Source: Hoeflea ulvae
GTDB taxonomy: Bacteria; Pseudomonadota; Alphaproteobacteria; Rhizobiales; Rhizobiaceae
NCBI RefSeq assembly: GCF_026619435.1
Contig: NZ_JAOVZQ010000001.1
Location: 937,501-1,001,500, forward strand
DNA: 64,000 nt
Direction: 5' to 3'
Shown here: piece by piece, positions 9,601 through 16,322 of the stretch
Position numbering within the stretch: position 1 is the stretch's first letter
How the letters are laid out: every line of letters starts with the position of its first letter
Notes under the pieces: model-generated
Database searches by the model: none
What the model saw: the letters and a program-made list of their open reading frames with translations, nothing else
What the model was told of the DNA's origin: nothing
Translations under genes and position numbers: made by a program

Positions 9601-11031
9601 GGCTTCACGCTGGTCACCGACAGCCGCGTCAACGGCGATGGCCAGACAAAGGTGTTCAAGGATGTCGAAAAGTTCGAGTTCAGCGAAGGCACCTTCACCC
9701 TGGACCGTGGCCACAACGCGGTGGACGCACTCGTTGCTCCGGATGGACAGCGGACCCTGCTGCTCGGCTTCAACAACAACGATGCACTGACAGGCGGCAA
9801 CAGCGATGATGCGCTTGTCGGCGGCAATGGCGTGGATGTGCTCAACGGCGGCGGCGGCAATGATCTGCTTATTGGCGGCGCCGATGATGACAGGCTGATC
9901 GGCGGGACCGGCAATGATGATCTGCATGGCGGTGACGGCACCGACACGGCGGTCTTCACCGGCTCGGTGCGGGACTACAATTTCCAGCATTATCCGGGCT
10001 TCACGCTGGTCACCGACAGCCGCGTCAACGGCGATGGCCAGACCAAGGTGTTCAAGGATGTCGAAAAGTTCGAGTTCAGCGAAGGCACCTTCACCCTGGA
10101 CCGTGGCCACAACGCCGTGGACACACTCGTTGCTCCGGATGGACAACGGACCCTGCTGCTCGGCTTCAACGACAACGATGCACTGACAGGCGGCAACAGC
10201 GATGATGCGCTTGTTGGCGGCAATGGCGTGGATGTGCTCAACGGCGGCGGCGGCAATGATCTGCTTATTGGCGGCGCCGATGATGACAGGCTGATCGGCG
10301 GGACCGGCAATGATGATCTTCATGGCGGTGACGGCACCGACACGGCGGTCTTCACCGGCTCGGTGGGAGATTATAATTTCCAGCACTATGGAAGCTTCAC
10401 GCAGGTCACCGACAGCCGCGTGAATAGCGATGGTCTGACCAAGGTGTTCACGGATGTCGAAAAGTTCGAGTTCAGCGAAGGCACCTTCACCCTGGACCGT
10501 GGCCATAACGCCGTGGACGCACTCGTTGCTCCGGATGGACAACGGACCCTGCTGCTCGGCTTCAACGACGACGATGCACTGACAGGCGGCAACAGCGATG
10601 ATGCGCTTGTCGGCGGCAATGGCGTGGATGTGCTCAACGGCGGCGGCGGAGATGACTCGCTGTTTGGCAGTCTTGGCGAGGACATCCTCAACGGCGGTGC
10701 GGGCTTCGATATCCTGTCCGGTGGCGGCGGGGCTGATACCTTTGTCTTCGATGCCGATGCGCTGGCCGATGTCGATCTGAGCATTCTCGACCTGATCGCC
10801 GACTACAATTTCGATGATGGCGATGTCGTCGATCTGTCGGAGCTTCTCGGCGCGGAGGACGTTCCCGCCGACGGAGCCGGATATGTCCAAATGAACGGCG
10901 ACGTTCTGGAAGTCGATGTCGATGGGTCCGGTCCGGCCGGTTTCGTGCAGATCGCCGAATTCGTTCCGGGCACGGATGCACTGCGCATCCTGGTTGATGA
11001 TGACGCAGCCTCGACACCCGTGATCATCTGA
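1..11031 (+). CDS. Giant RTX/VCBS-repeat secreted protein, 5' end outside window
   Basis: The reading frame is open from base 1, and the first 212 bases repeat again at 400-611, so the start lies upstream. About 3676 residues are visible. Order of domains: VCBS/cadherin-like repeats (residues 1-770) ending in TGTNDQPVI; a lamin-tail domain (about 370-525) inserted in one repeat; RTX nonapeptides (GGXGXDXXX) from about 840; right-handed beta-helix segments at about 1000-1240, 1370-1620 and 2840-3120, each opening with a 'GTY' turn; long blocks of RTX repeats between them; and a serralysin-type C-terminus (GGGGADTFVFDADAL) of the kind used as a type I secretion signal. RTX repeats of this kind fold on calcium outside the cell. 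No ABC exporter, membrane-fusion gene or catalytic motif is visible in the window. A large adhesin or surface/matrix protein is the best guess; a polysaccharide-active enzyme cannot be excluded because of the beta-helices. Confidence 0.93.
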   Translation, partial: VIDAVDQGADTAGWTYTVADNALDFLANGETLIVTYDVTVEDDSLTGNAASATRQIVVTITGTNDQPVIETSSVLADDITEQDDTTGASTPLTASGQIDFSDVDVTDEHSTSKDFVSAVWSNGDTAIADPGTLVIDAVDQGADTAGWTYTVADNALDFLANGETLIVTYDVTVEDDSLTGNAASATRQIVVTITGTNDQPVIETIVADGSLTEVAGTGTGTAELSDSGTITISDVDDTDEVTISYISNNDMVWSGGVTGAVTDDQLSATQIQNLVDGFELNDRSALAIDDVTNTVSSGWTYSTSEDLNFLAAGETLKFSYDVTATDDSTRPNAASAVRTVTITITGTNDQPVIDTITTGAALTEDAFGGELSTPRINEIHYDNTGTDAGEFIEIRVAAGEDVSGMLIELYTGAPTMRSVYASTSVAGLTKTSDGTFDYYVWEHAGIQNGSPDGLALSDSGTVIEFISYEGSFTAANGTAAGLVSTDIGVRETGSTPLGASLQRVGDALTEWVRSTSETPGAANESDGILSALGTITISDLDDTDEVTLSETSNNDLVWSGGTITDAELDATQIQNLINGFVLDDDLTALAIDDATNTVSSGWSYSTSEDLNFLAAGETLTFSYQVIATDNSTSLDAASAARTVTITITGTNDDPVISGGPVLVEFNEAVDVAGAASKGDLTGGSFIGSLAFNDVDVTDIPKISLLSVTASGKTGTHTTAEFEALMSLLGSVSSTGTTTGGSINWSFNAGSTNDDFFDYLKTGEFVEIAYVVQVDDEKGGVAQETITVRVNGADDVLFTTSGETVDLRILTAADAQDENYLNALGGRDVVYLPDSDDVLASEYGPGNVFNAGGGRDTVYGGNMNDTVRGGGGRDLIYGGAGDDDLGGNANADELHGGTGDDKLSGGAGADRLFGDEDNDELTGGRGSDLLDGGTGTDTAVYNRAVTPDMVTFVDDADAATAGNQVGWTVTTGSREGTDGLIEIEIIQHADGNILLVGNGGFDSLQAAVDAARDGDIIMIAPGTYVGDTNVDKAVTILGPNAGIAGNGTRSGEAVIEGQITVSAAAGKVVIDGIEVSNTSDRATEFDGVTVTGGADVTVQNSVFASTSGEKANNDQAIYLASTATGAITIDGNDFGGIIHGHYNESWNPAIQSAAPGTHLSITNNSFTSVGAAIKLVAYDDATGSISGNVMTTVAYGLQIDAISGGPDVTSITGNEFYNVITDIAFGNVAADITIDLGATGNFSVTGTGNSDLKITTGSGNDTVTGTSGVDTIRGNGGDDTFVATGGNDSFTGGETGETAGIGDTVVYAGNREGYDLTLVTDANGFVIDISQVRDIAPLADGDTGTDSLSEIEILSFGDATINLAHTVQLFDGAGVLIASFETIQEAVDASAFRGTTDDLIRLAEGTYSDAVLIGHSVTIVGPNDGDPASLGRTGEAVISGEITVNSLAAIDVVLDGVRLEKPAGQPSLTVQGNASVSVENSVVYHPNNPNGGVGIQVDAAATGAIRIVDNAFGGAGGGAGGAHYGVNWSWAIQSDATGLADLTIAGNDFTSGHNGIHLAVFDAGNAPDNTPWTVSDNTFFKVVNAIRIDAIVNGPELTTLEDNSFTNVLTEFNFAAVTTDIVFNAGGNPDGDGQTNVAIGKPMNILGGSGDDQLTGTAGRDTISGNAGNDVLSGGAGDDELFGGSDDDTLTGGSGKNLLDGGAGTDTADYSSEDEGTYVRLDAGWKTDLSTKPLYNWVDLNAAIAANAVDHDKLVSIENVTGSDHVDLIVGNSGDNVIDGGAGNDRLSGLAGADTLIGGTGNDFLDGGTGDDRLFGGTDNDTLTGGSGKNLLDGGAGTDTADYSSEDEGTYVRLDAGWKTDLSTKPLYNWVDLNAAIAANAVDHDKLISIENVTGSDHVDLIVGNSGDNVIDGGAGNDRLSGLAGADTLIGGTGNDFLDGGTGDDRLFGGADNDTLVGGTGSDLLDGGDGIDTANYAADSGGVYVQLGQGWATSRLVQQSYGTFAALKNAVDNDLAEHDDLVSIENVTGTAYADIINGSSGDNVLKGGAGGDWIQAGDGNDKLYGEDGNDTLVGGTGSDLLDGGDGIDTANYAADSGGVYVQLGQGWATSRLVQQSYGTFAALKNAVDNDLAEHNDLVSIENVTGTAYADIINGSSGDNVLKGGAGGDWIQAGAGNDKLYGEDGNDTLVGGTGSDLLDGGDGIDTANYAADSGGVYVQLGQGWATSRLVQQSYGTFAALKNAVDNDLAEHDDLVSIENVTGTAYADIINGSSGDNVLKGGAGGDWIQAGDGNDKLYGEDGNDTLVGGTGSDLLDGGDGIDTANYAADSGGVYVQLGQGWATSRLVQQFYGTFAALKNAVDNDLAEHDDLVSIENVTGTAYADIINGSSGDNVLKGGAGGDWIQAGDGNDELHGEDGNDTLVGGTGDDKLFGGADNDRLMAGSGKNLVDGGAGTDTADYSSEDEGTYVRLDAGWKTDLSTKPLYNWVDLNAAIAANAVDHDKLISVENITGSDYVDLIVGNSGDNVIDGGDGNDRLSGLAGADMLIGGLGNDFLEGGAGIDSVHGGAGNDRISWKVGEGSDTVDGGADEDTLELASTAAGQTITLNAVSGTPGFTATSGADTVSVENVEEVKVDFTAGSGTLNITGDFATSGVNTSTIEFEGGSGNDTVDGSTMVHSAGGSDVRIVAHGNDGNDELRGGTGNDQLFGGEGNDVLNGGDGDDFLSGGAGNDRMGGGGDAGSDVIVGGTGNDTIYLTKGVDTIYGNEQDLGTPSNVHAVDTENDIAIIQGSASGFSVTRGSDGSWVVQQNGTTNVSTLYGIETIQYSGTGADLDLTADVFVFNTANELVGTYSTISAGIIAAATGYTVEVHAGTYNENLTIDKSINLVSTDGRDVTIIDGINAGSELGTIEIDPNVDNVTIGGTGQGFTIRGINGNGAVEKAAIYLQGGHDGIVIKGNDIVARGDSGITSETAYAVTNTLIDGNIISGQTFEGTNPSGIGFGTQFDVGNNVPRQLVVMGNGNNAAPSSHNITFSNNQVTGTAGGVSSDDGVSAQGNALVTIDAADSFITGNIFTGFTDRYGVAVRARGPNTDVENNTLDHTGNGNSRGMEIVNHGAPGAYGGNVLTGGADGELIYTMTPGSDLLNGNGGNDILNGGGGNDIINGGEGDDTIIGGTGNDDLHGGDGTDTVVFTGSVRDYNFQHYPGFTLVTDSRVNGDGQTKVFKDVEKFEFSEGTFTLDRGHNAVDALVAPDGQRTLLLGFNNNDALTGGNSDDALVGGNGVDVLNGGGGNDLLIGGADDDRLIGGTGNDDLHGGDGTDTAVFTGSVRDYNFQHYPGFTLVTDSRVNGDGQTKVFKDVEKFEFSEGTFTLDRGHNAVDTLVAPDGQRTLLLGFNDNDALTGGNSDDALVGGNGVDVLNGGGGNDLLIGGADDDRLIGGTGNDDLHGGDGTDTAVFTGSVGDYNFQHYGSFTQVTDSRVNSDGLTKVFTDVEKFEFSEGTFTLDRGHNAVDALVAPDGQRTLLLGFNDDDALTGGNSDDALVGGNGVDVLNGGGGDDSLFGSLGEDILNGGAGFDILSGGGGADTFVFDADALADVDLSILDLIADYNFDDGDVVDLSELLGAEDVPADGAGYVQMNGDVLEVDVDGSGPAGFVQIAEFVPGTDALRILVDDDAASTPVII
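5061..5859 (+). repeat. 399-bp RTX tandem repeat, two copies, with a diverged third at about 7305
   Basis: Two adjacent 399-bp units start at 5061 and 5460 and are nearly identical. Each encodes an RTX hairpin plus a spacer starting GTDTADYSSEDEGTYVRL. A third, more diverged copy starts near 7305, on the far side of the 348-bp repeat block, which suggests that block expanded inside this older repeat array. Confidence 0.88.
5863..7254 (+). repeat. 348-bp RTX tandem repeat, four copies
   Basis: Four head-to-tail units of exactly 348 bp begin at 5863, 6211, 6559 and 6907. Each encodes 116 residues: an RTX turn, then a spacer starting GIDTANYAADSGGVYVQLGQ. The copies differ mostly at single, often synonymous, bases. 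Such low divergence indicates recent duplication or continuing gene conversion, and the array is prone to copy-number change or assembly collapse. Confidence 0.93.
9502..10689 (+). repeat. 396-bp RTX tandem repeat, three copies
   Basis: Three 396-bp units begin at 9502, 9898 and 10294 (132 residues each). Each contains DLHGGDGTDT, a 'DYNFQHY' strand and a KVF-DVEKFEFSEGTF segment before the RTX turns. The third copy is the most diverged, in its 5' part and in the last 40-50 bases, where it runs into the C-terminal secretion domain. Confidence 0.9.
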
Positions 11032-11041
11032 TAAGATGTGT

Positions 11042-11073
11042 CGGTCCCCGAACCCTGACCGGTTCGGGGACCG
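11042..11073 (+). terminator. Strong hairpin after the RTX gene
   Basis: A perfect 13-bp stem (11042-11054 with 11061-11073, arm CGGTCCCCGAACC) encloses a 6-base loop, 10 bases after the RTX stop codon. No long T-run follows, so this is either an intrinsic terminator without a clear U-tract or an mRNA-stabilising hairpin. Confidence 0.7.
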
Positions 11074-11166
11074 TATCGTGTCACGGAATGGAAGTGCGGC
11101 GGCAGGTGTCAGGTTTGACGCAAGGCACGCTGTAGGGCATTTGTACGGTTTGTTCGGAGTATTGCA

Positions 11167-12354
11167 GTGCAGGACCATGTGTGTGACGGGGTGGCAAGGC
11201 CGGGCCGGGTGTCGTTGAAAGGCGTAGCCCGCGCGTTTTTGCTGATGGCGTGCGTCGGCCTTGCCGGCTGCCAGGCTTCAAATCTCGGTGACGGACTGGG
11301 CGAAGGTTCCGCACCATCGCCGGTGAGCAATTCGACCTATGGCAACGGCCCGGTGAAGATCGCCGTGCTGCTGCCGAGCGATCCCGACATGCGGGTCAAG
11401 GCCGCCGACATCGCCGACGGCGCCCGAATGGCGCTGGATGATCTCGGCGACGGCCAGCTCATGCTGGACATTCGCGCCTTCCGGTCCGGTTCCACCCAGG
11501 CCGTGGCGGAAGTCCGGGCCGCATCGGCTGCCGGCGTCAAGATGATCATCGGCCCTGCGACCAACGCCGAAGTGTCACGCATCATTTCGGGCACCACCCC
11601 ACCGCGGCCGCCGATCCTGGCGCTGATCGCCAACAATTCAGCCGGCGGCAGCAATATCTGGCCGCTCTATGGCGATGCCATCGACAGCGCGCTCGAGGGG
11701 GTCGGCGTCGCCGTCGCCGCCAAGCAGAAAAACATCGTCGTGGTCCATGAGGCGGGTTTCCCGGCGGAAAATCTTCTCAGGCTGCGTGAAGGCATCCGGA
11801 TCAAGGGCGGTACCACGGTCGGCTTCGTGCCCTATCCGGCCAATGGCAAGAATTTGAGCGCGGCCTTTGCCAATGCAACGCCGGTTTTCTCCAAGGCCAA
11901 CACCATCGTGCTGCTCGGCGGCGGCGAGGCGATCGGCCAGGTGATCGACATTCTGGCGGCAGGCGAATTCGGCAAGTCCATCGCCACGGCGATCGCCACA
12001 TCGCTGATCCCGGAAGAAATCTACAAGCGGCCCTCGGCGCAGGGCCTGATGGTGGCGATCCCGTCAACCGCCAGTGTCCGCGTCATCTCCGAGCGTTTCA
12101 AGGCCAAGTTTGGCCGCACGCCGAGCTATGATGCAGCAATTGGCTATGATGCGGTGGCGGTTGCCGCCGGTCTGGTGCGCACCGGCGGGCCGGACTCCAT
12201 CACCGTTGCCAATCTGACATCGACGCAAGGATTTCGTGCTGCGACCGGCCTGTTCCGGTTCCGGCCCGATGGCCGAATCGAGCGGCGCATGATCGTTCAC
12301 CGCATCGAAGACGGTTCCCTGAAGGTCATTCAGGAAGAAGGCAGCGGCTTCTGA
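11167..12354 (+). CDS. Periplasmic-binding-fold lipoprotein, PBP-activator (LppC/LpoA)-like
   Basis: A 395-residue protein with a lipoprotein signal (AFLLMACVGLAGC, lipobox LAGC) followed by a type 1 periplasmic-binding-protein fold: VKIAVLLPSDPDMR, then GARMALDDLGDG, then MIIGPATNAEV. This is the layout of rhizobial proteins annotated as penicillin-binding protein activators or Leu/Ile/Val-binding-like lipoproteins. The GTG at 11167 is the longest start; GTG at 11209 gives a more typical short lipoprotein signal peptide and is an equally good choice. It stands alone, with a hairpin upstream (11042) and another downstream (12379). The role in peptidoglycan synthase activation is inferred from the family; ligand binding is the alternative. 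Confidence 0.75.
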   Translation: MQDHVCDGVARPGRVSLKGVARAFLLMACVGLAGCQASNLGDGLGEGSAPSPVSNSTYGNGPVKIAVLLPSDPDMRVKAADIADGARMALDDLGDGQLMLDIRAFRSGSTQAVAEVRAASAAGVKMIIGPATNAEVSRIISGTTPPRPPILALIANNSAGGSNIWPLYGDAIDSALEGVGVAVAAKQKNIVVVHEAGFPAENLLRLREGIRIKGGTTVGFVPYPANGKNLSAAFANATPVFSKANTIVLLGGGEAIGQVIDILAAGEFGKSIATAIATSLIPEEIYKRPSAQGLMVAIPSTASVRVISERFKAKFGRTPSYDAAIGYDAVAVAAGLVRTGGPDSITVANLTSTQGFRAATGLFRFRPDGRIERRMIVHRIEDGSLKVIQEEGSGF

Positions 12355-12378
12355 TTGGGGCTTTGCCTTGCGGACGAC

Positions 12379-12435
12379 ACATCCGGTCGCCAGAACACAA
12401 GATCCGGTCCGGCACTGTCGCCGGCGACCGGATGT
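12379..12435 (+). terminator. Hairpin between the lipoprotein and the GT25 gene
   Basis: A perfect 13-bp inverted repeat (ACATCCGGTCGCC at 12379-12391, complement at 12423-12435) with a loop of about 31 bases lies 25 bases after the lipoprotein stop. The long loop and lack of a T-run make it a weaker terminator candidate. Confidence 0.45.
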
Positions 12436-12456
12436 GAAACGACACGCGGACGCAGC

Positions 12457-13205
12457 ATGAACACACCGGTCGAGGCCTTCATCATTCATCTGGCGCGTGC
12501 TGACGCACGGCGGCCACAGGTCGATCGCCTGCTCGCAGCCTGCCCGGTGCCGGCGGGCATTGTCGATGCGGTGGACGGCCGCGACATGTCGGGCGCGGAA
12601 ATCGACGCGGTCTATTCATCCGCCCCCTGCATGCCCCGCGCTATCCGTTCCGGTTGAGCGCCGGCGAGGTCGGCTGTTTTCTCAGCCATCGCAAGGCCTG
12701 GCAGGCCATTGCCGATGCAGGCCTCGAGGCCGGCCTGGTGATCGAGGACGATGTCGAGATCGACACCGCCACCTTCGCCCCGGCGCTGGAACTGGCGCAG
12801 GCCTATATCGCCACCCATGGCATCATCCAGTTTCAGGTCCGCGACATTGCCAGGCCGGGAGCGGTCGTGGCGTCGGCCGGCAATGTCCGGTTGACCCGAC
12901 CGGTGCAGATCCCGCTGCGAGCCTCCTGCACGCTCTATTCGCGGTCCGCCGCACACCAGTTGCTCGCGCAGACCGCGCGTTTTGACCGCCCCGTCGACAC
13001 CTATATGCAGATGCACTGGCTCACCGGCCTGCGCGCCTGCCTGGTCCTGCCTTCCGGTGTCAGCGACAAGGGCAGCGAGATTGGCGGCACCACCATCCAG
13101 GCCCGCAACCTTGCGCTGCCCCAACGCCTCCGCCGCGAGATCCTGCGCCCGCTCTACCGCGCCCGCATCGCCGCACTTTCGCGGGTTCATGCCGGTCCGG
13201 CTTGA
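12457..13205 (+). pseudogene. Glycosyltransferase family 25 (LOS-type), one-base frameshift
   Basis: The N-terminal part starts at ATG 12457 (VEAFIIHLARADARRPQVDR, typical GT25) and hits a stop at 12655-12657. The rest of the protein continues in another frame with RYPFRLSAGEVGCFLSHRKA, then the GT25 acidic motif VIEDDVEI. Adding one C to the CCCCC run at 12623-12627 joins the two into a normal 249-residue protein reading SSAPLHAPRYPFRL. So the gene is either inactivated by a one-base deletion, switched by slippage, or carries a sequencing error. GT25 enzymes transfer sugars, often galactose, to lipooligosaccharide or surface glycans, which fits the sugar genes downstream. Confidence 0.85.
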
Positions 13206-13298
13206 CACGTGCAGCCATTCTTGCGAGAGCCGGGCGATCAAGGAGATCAGCATGTTCAATCAGCTTGTATGGGCATCCGGCGCGACGGAAGCATGGCT

Positions 13299-14162
13299 AT
13301 GACCCGCGTGATCTCGCGCCTGCATGGCGGACTTGGCAATCAGCTGTTTCAATATGCCGTTGGCCGCGCTGTAGCTCTGCGCACCGGCGCCGAGTTGCTG
13401 CTCGACACCCGCCACTACACAGCCGAAAATCCGTTCAAATATGATTTGGAACACTTTGCCATTCAGGCCCGGGTGGCCAGTAATGATGAATTGCCGCCGG
13501 CAAAGAACCGGCCGCTCAGCTATGCCTGGTGGCGCAAGTTCGGCCGTTCGCCGCGCTTTGTCCGCGAGCAGGGCCTGGGCTACAACGAGCGGATCGCTTC
13601 AATCGATGCCGATTGCTATCTGCACGGCTATTTTCAGTCCCAGCGTTACTTTGACGACATCGCCCCAACGCTGTGGAACGATCTGAGCTTCAGGGAACCG
13701 ATCAGCGGCGAAAATGCCCGCATGAGCGAGCGCATCCAGAGCGGGCCGTCGGTTTCCCTGCACATTCGCCGCGGCGATTACATCACCAATGCCAAGGCAC
13801 AGGCGGCCCATGGCTCGACCGACCTGGCCTATTACCAGCAGGCGCTCGAAGAGGTCAGGACGCGCTCGGGGCAGGATCCGGTGGTCTATCTGTTTTCCAA
13901 TGATCCCGATTGGGTGCGCGACAATATCAAGCTCGATGCCGAACTGGTGCCCGTCGCCATCAATGACGGCGCAACCGCGCACGAAGATCTGCGGCTGATG
14001 AGCCTGTGTGATCACAACATCATCGCCAACTCCACCTTCTCCTGGTGGGGCGCCTGGCTCAACCCGTCGCACAACAAGATCGTGGCAGCACCAGTGCAAT
14101 GGTTCGCTGACCCGAAACTCTCCAATCCCGATATCACCCCGCCGGGATGGCTCAGGCTGTAG
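13299..14162 (+). CDS. Glycosyltransferase family 11 (alpha-1,2-fucosyl/colitosyltransferase-like)
   Basis: A 287-residue protein starting VISRLHGGLGNQLFQYA, the classic N-terminus of GT11 alpha-1,2-fucosyltransferases, with the nucleotide-sugar-binding motif HIRRGDY at residues 155-161 and the C-terminal 'NSTFSWWGAWL' motif. ATG 13299 is chosen because GGAAG lies 7-8 bases upstream; ATG 13293 is too close to that site. GT11 enzymes use GDP-L-fucose or similar GDP-6-deoxy sugars. It ends 6 bases from the convergent ColD-like gene, beside genes that make such donors, so the likely substrate is the product of that cluster. If that product is GDP-colitose, this would be a colitosyltransferase (inference). 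Confidence 0.85.
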   Translation: MTRVISRLHGGLGNQLFQYAVGRAVALRTGAELLLDTRHYTAENPFKYDLEHFAIQARVASNDELPPAKNRPLSYAWWRKFGRSPRFVREQGLGYNERIASIDADCYLHGYFQSQRYFDDIAPTLWNDLSFREPISGENARMSERIQSGPSVSLHIRRGDYITNAKAQAAHGSTDLAYYQQALEEVRTRSGQDPVVYLFSNDPDWVRDNIKLDAELVPVAINDGATAHEDLRLMSLCDHNIIANSTFSWWGAWLNPSHNKIVAAPVQWFADPKLSNPDITPPGWLRL

Positions 14163-14168
14163 ATCCGT

Positions 14169-15353
14169 TTACGCGAAAGCGGCCTTGAGCGCCGCGGCCA
14201 GTTGCTGCATCGGCGCATCAAGCGGGTAGTGATGGTTGCCGATGAACAGGCCGTGTGTGTCGGCCAGTTCGGCATTCTTGAGCCCGCCGTGGATTTCATG
14301 ATCCATGTAACGCGTCACCACCTCGTTCTTGGCAAAATTGCCGGCCACGATCGGCCGCGCCTCGATGCCGTGGCTGAAAAGACAGGCGACAAGCTCCTTG
14401 CGGGCCACGCCGCACTCGGGATCGATGATCATCGAAAAACCGAACCAGCTGCTTTCGCCGGTCTCGCGCTGGGTGCGGATCTGCGGGAAGTCAGCCATCA
14501 CCTGCTTGAACAGGACGGCGTTCGTGCGGCGGTTTTCCACGATCATCGGCAGCTTGGCCATCTGCTCGATACCGATGGCGCCGCTCATTTCCAGCGGTCG
14601 CAGATTGTAACCGGGCAGCACGAAGCGGAAGGCCTCCTCGAAGGGATCATCGCCCTTGGCGCCGGTAACGTGGTTCGGGTTGGGCAGGTTGCGGGTCCAG
14701 CCATGCGCCCGGAGGCTGAGCATGATGTGATAGAGCTCCTCGTCATGGGTGACGGTGACGCCGCCTTCCATGGTCGAGATATGGTGCGAGAAGAACGCCG
14801 AATAGCTGCCTGCCAGGCCGAAGGTGCCTGCCTGCTGGCCGTTATAGGTCGCGCCGAGGGATTCGCAATTGTCCTCGAGCAGCACGATGTCGCGGCCGCC
14901 GATGATCGCCTTGATGCGATCGAACGCGTTCGGATTGCCAAGCAGGTTGACCGCCAGAATGGCCTTCGTCTTGTCCGTGATGGCCGCTTCGAGCTGGCCA
15001 AGATCGAAGTTCAGTGTGTCGAGATCGATGTCGACAAATTTGAGCCGCAGGCCATATTGATAGAGCGGATAATAGGTGGTGCTCCACGACACTGCCGGCA
15101 CGATCACCTCGTCGCCGGGCGCGAGCGTGTGGCGCGAGTGATAGCGTAGGGCTGCCACGAACAGCAGATTGGCCGAGGAGCCGGAATTCGACATCACTGC
15201 ATAGGGCGCGCCGATCTGGTCCGCGAACAGTTTCTCGAAAGCGGCGACTTCCTTGCCCATCGAAAAGAAGCCGGATTTCACCACGCGGTCGATCGCCGCA
15301 TATTCCTTCTCGTCCCAGGAGCTGGTGGCCAGCGGAAAGGCTTTGTCTGTCAC
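14169..15353 (-). CDS. colD: ColD-like GDP-4-keto-6-deoxy-mannose 3-dehydratase (DegT/AHBA fold)
   Basis: A 394-residue DegT/DnrJ/EryC1 family protein. The PLP-lysine motif of ordinary sugar aminotransferases is replaced: the segment reads FFSHHISTMEGG, placing His190 where the Schiff-base Lys belongs. His at this site is the mark of ColD and the E1-type 3-dehydrases, which remove the C3 hydroxyl of 4-keto sugars. The pyridine-binding acid (LLEDNCES, Asp161) and the N-terminal 'NSGSSANLL' are kept. The start is GTG 15353, overlapping the stop of the fcl-like gene by 4 bases, so the two are translationally coupled. With gmd and an epimerase/reductase upstream, the set matches GDP-colitose (3,6-dideoxy-L-galactose) synthesis. 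Perosamine synthase is the alternative name by overall similarity but is contradicted by the missing lysine. Confidence 0.82.
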   Translation of the reverse strand: MTDKAFPLATSSWDEKEYAAIDRVVKSGFFSMGKEVAAFEKLFADQIGAPYAVMSNSGSSANLLFVAALRYHSRHTLAPGDEVIVPAVSWSTTYYPLYQYGLRLKFVDIDLDTLNFDLGQLEAAITDKTKAILAVNLLGNPNAFDRIKAIIGGRDIVLLEDNCESLGATYNGQQAGTFGLAGSYSAFFSHHISTMEGGVTVTHDEELYHIMLSLRAHGWTRNLPNPNHVTGAKGDDPFEEAFRFVLPGYNLRPLEMSGAIGIEQMAKLPMIVENRRTNAVLFKQVMADFPQIRTQRETGESSWFGFSMIIDPECGVARKELVACLFSHGIEARPIVAGNFAKNEVVTRYMDHEIHGGLKNAELADTHGLFIGNHHYPLDAPMQQLAAALKAAFA

Positions 15354-16291
15354 GGGTGATTCTCCTCAGCCGCTGCCGGGAGCGCGCGGAAATGGGCGTA
15401 GGTTTTTGCAATCGCATCATCGAGCGAGGTCGACGGCAGCCAGCCGAACTCACGCTGCATGGCAACCGAGACAAGCTTCTGCTTCATGCCGACCGGCTTG
15501 CTCAGATCATGGGTGAAGCTGCCCTGCCATCCGATTACCCGGGCCACGGCGGCATAGTAATCATTGATCGAGTGATCATGACCGACGCCCATGTTCATCA
15601 TGCCGGGCAGATCGTCGAACCGCTCGACCGCGGTCCAGATGCCGTCGGCGAGGTCGGAGGCGAACATGAATTCGCGCCGCGCCTCGCCGCTGCCCCAGAT
15701 CTCGACGCTCTCCGCACCGGTGCGCGCGGCCTCGTCAACCTTGCGGATGATGGCGGGCAGGAGATGGGAAACTGCGGGATCGAACTTGTCGTGAATGCCG
15801 AAAATATTGCACGGGATCAGCGTCTTGTAGTCAAGCCCGGGGTTTGACAGGCTGACATAATCGCACAGCCGCGCCGTCATCACCTTTGCCAGCGCATAGC
15901 CCTCATTGGTGGGTTCGAGCTCACCGGTCAGCACCATGCTCTCTTCCAGCGGATTGGGGGCTGCGCGCGGATACATGCAGGAGCTGCCGATATTGATGAG
16001 TTTCGGCGTCCCCGACGCGCGCGCGGCCATGACGATGTTGCGCCCCATGTCGAGATTTTCGACCAGGAACTCGACCGGATGCGCCATGTTGGCCTGGATG
16101 CCGCCGACCCGGCCCGCAGCATGAATGATCAAGTCCGGCTTGACCCGCGCGATATAGGCTTCGGTCGCCGGTCCGTCGGTGAGATCGAGCTCGCGGCTGC
16201 GCGGCGCGATCAGCTCGTGTTGGCTGGCCGTCGCGTGGTCGCGGATATTGCGCCCCACCATGCCGTTGCCGCCTGTCAGCACTATCTTCAT
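15350..16291 (-). CDS. fcl: GDP-L-fucose synthase / ColC-like epimerase-reductase
   Basis: A 313-residue extended SDR starting MKIVLTGGNGMVG (NADP-binding GxxGxxG at residues 7-13). Catalytic residues line up with E. coli Fcl: Ser103/Ser104 and Cys105 in SSCMYP, Tyr132 and Lys136 in YALAK, and His176 in the SHLLPA segment, so both the epimerase acid/base pair and the reductase triad are present. The start at 16291 is preferred over an upstream ATG (16387) because the Rossmann motif begins right there. In fucose synthesis the enzyme converts GDP-4-keto-6-deoxy-mannose to GDP-L-fucose; the homologous ColC does the matching step for colitose. Sequence alone does not separate the two, but the ColD-like neighbour favours ColC. 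Confidence 0.9.
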   Translation of the reverse strand: MKIVLTGGNGMVGRNIRDHATASQHELIAPRSRELDLTDGPATEAYIARVKPDLIIHAAGRVGGIQANMAHPVEFLVENLDMGRNIVMAARASGTPKLINIGSSCMYPRAAPNPLEESMVLTGELEPTNEGYALAKVMTARLCDYVSLSNPGLDYKTLIPCNIFGIHDKFDPAVSHLLPAIIRKVDEAARTGAESVEIWGSGEARREFMFASDLADGIWTAVERFDDLPGMMNMGVGHDHSINDYYAAVARVIGWQGSFTHDLSKPVGMKQKLVSVAMQREFGWLPSTSLDDAIAKTYAHFRALPAAAEENHP

Positions 16292-16322
16292 CGAAGCCTG
16301 TCTCCCTGCCGCCGGCAAGCCG

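Noticed and set aside
2518..11178. Very long minus-strand open frames (924, 719 and 678 codons) opposite the RTX gene
   Set aside because: They mirror the repeat pattern of the plus-strand gene, are rich in Val/Ala/Asp/Ile repeats caused by GGC/GAC codons read backwards, and have no known motifs.
14202..15149. 315-codon plus-strand frame opposite the ColD-like gene
   Set aside because: Shadow frame; its sequence lacks domain features and the opposite strand has conserved catalytic motifs.
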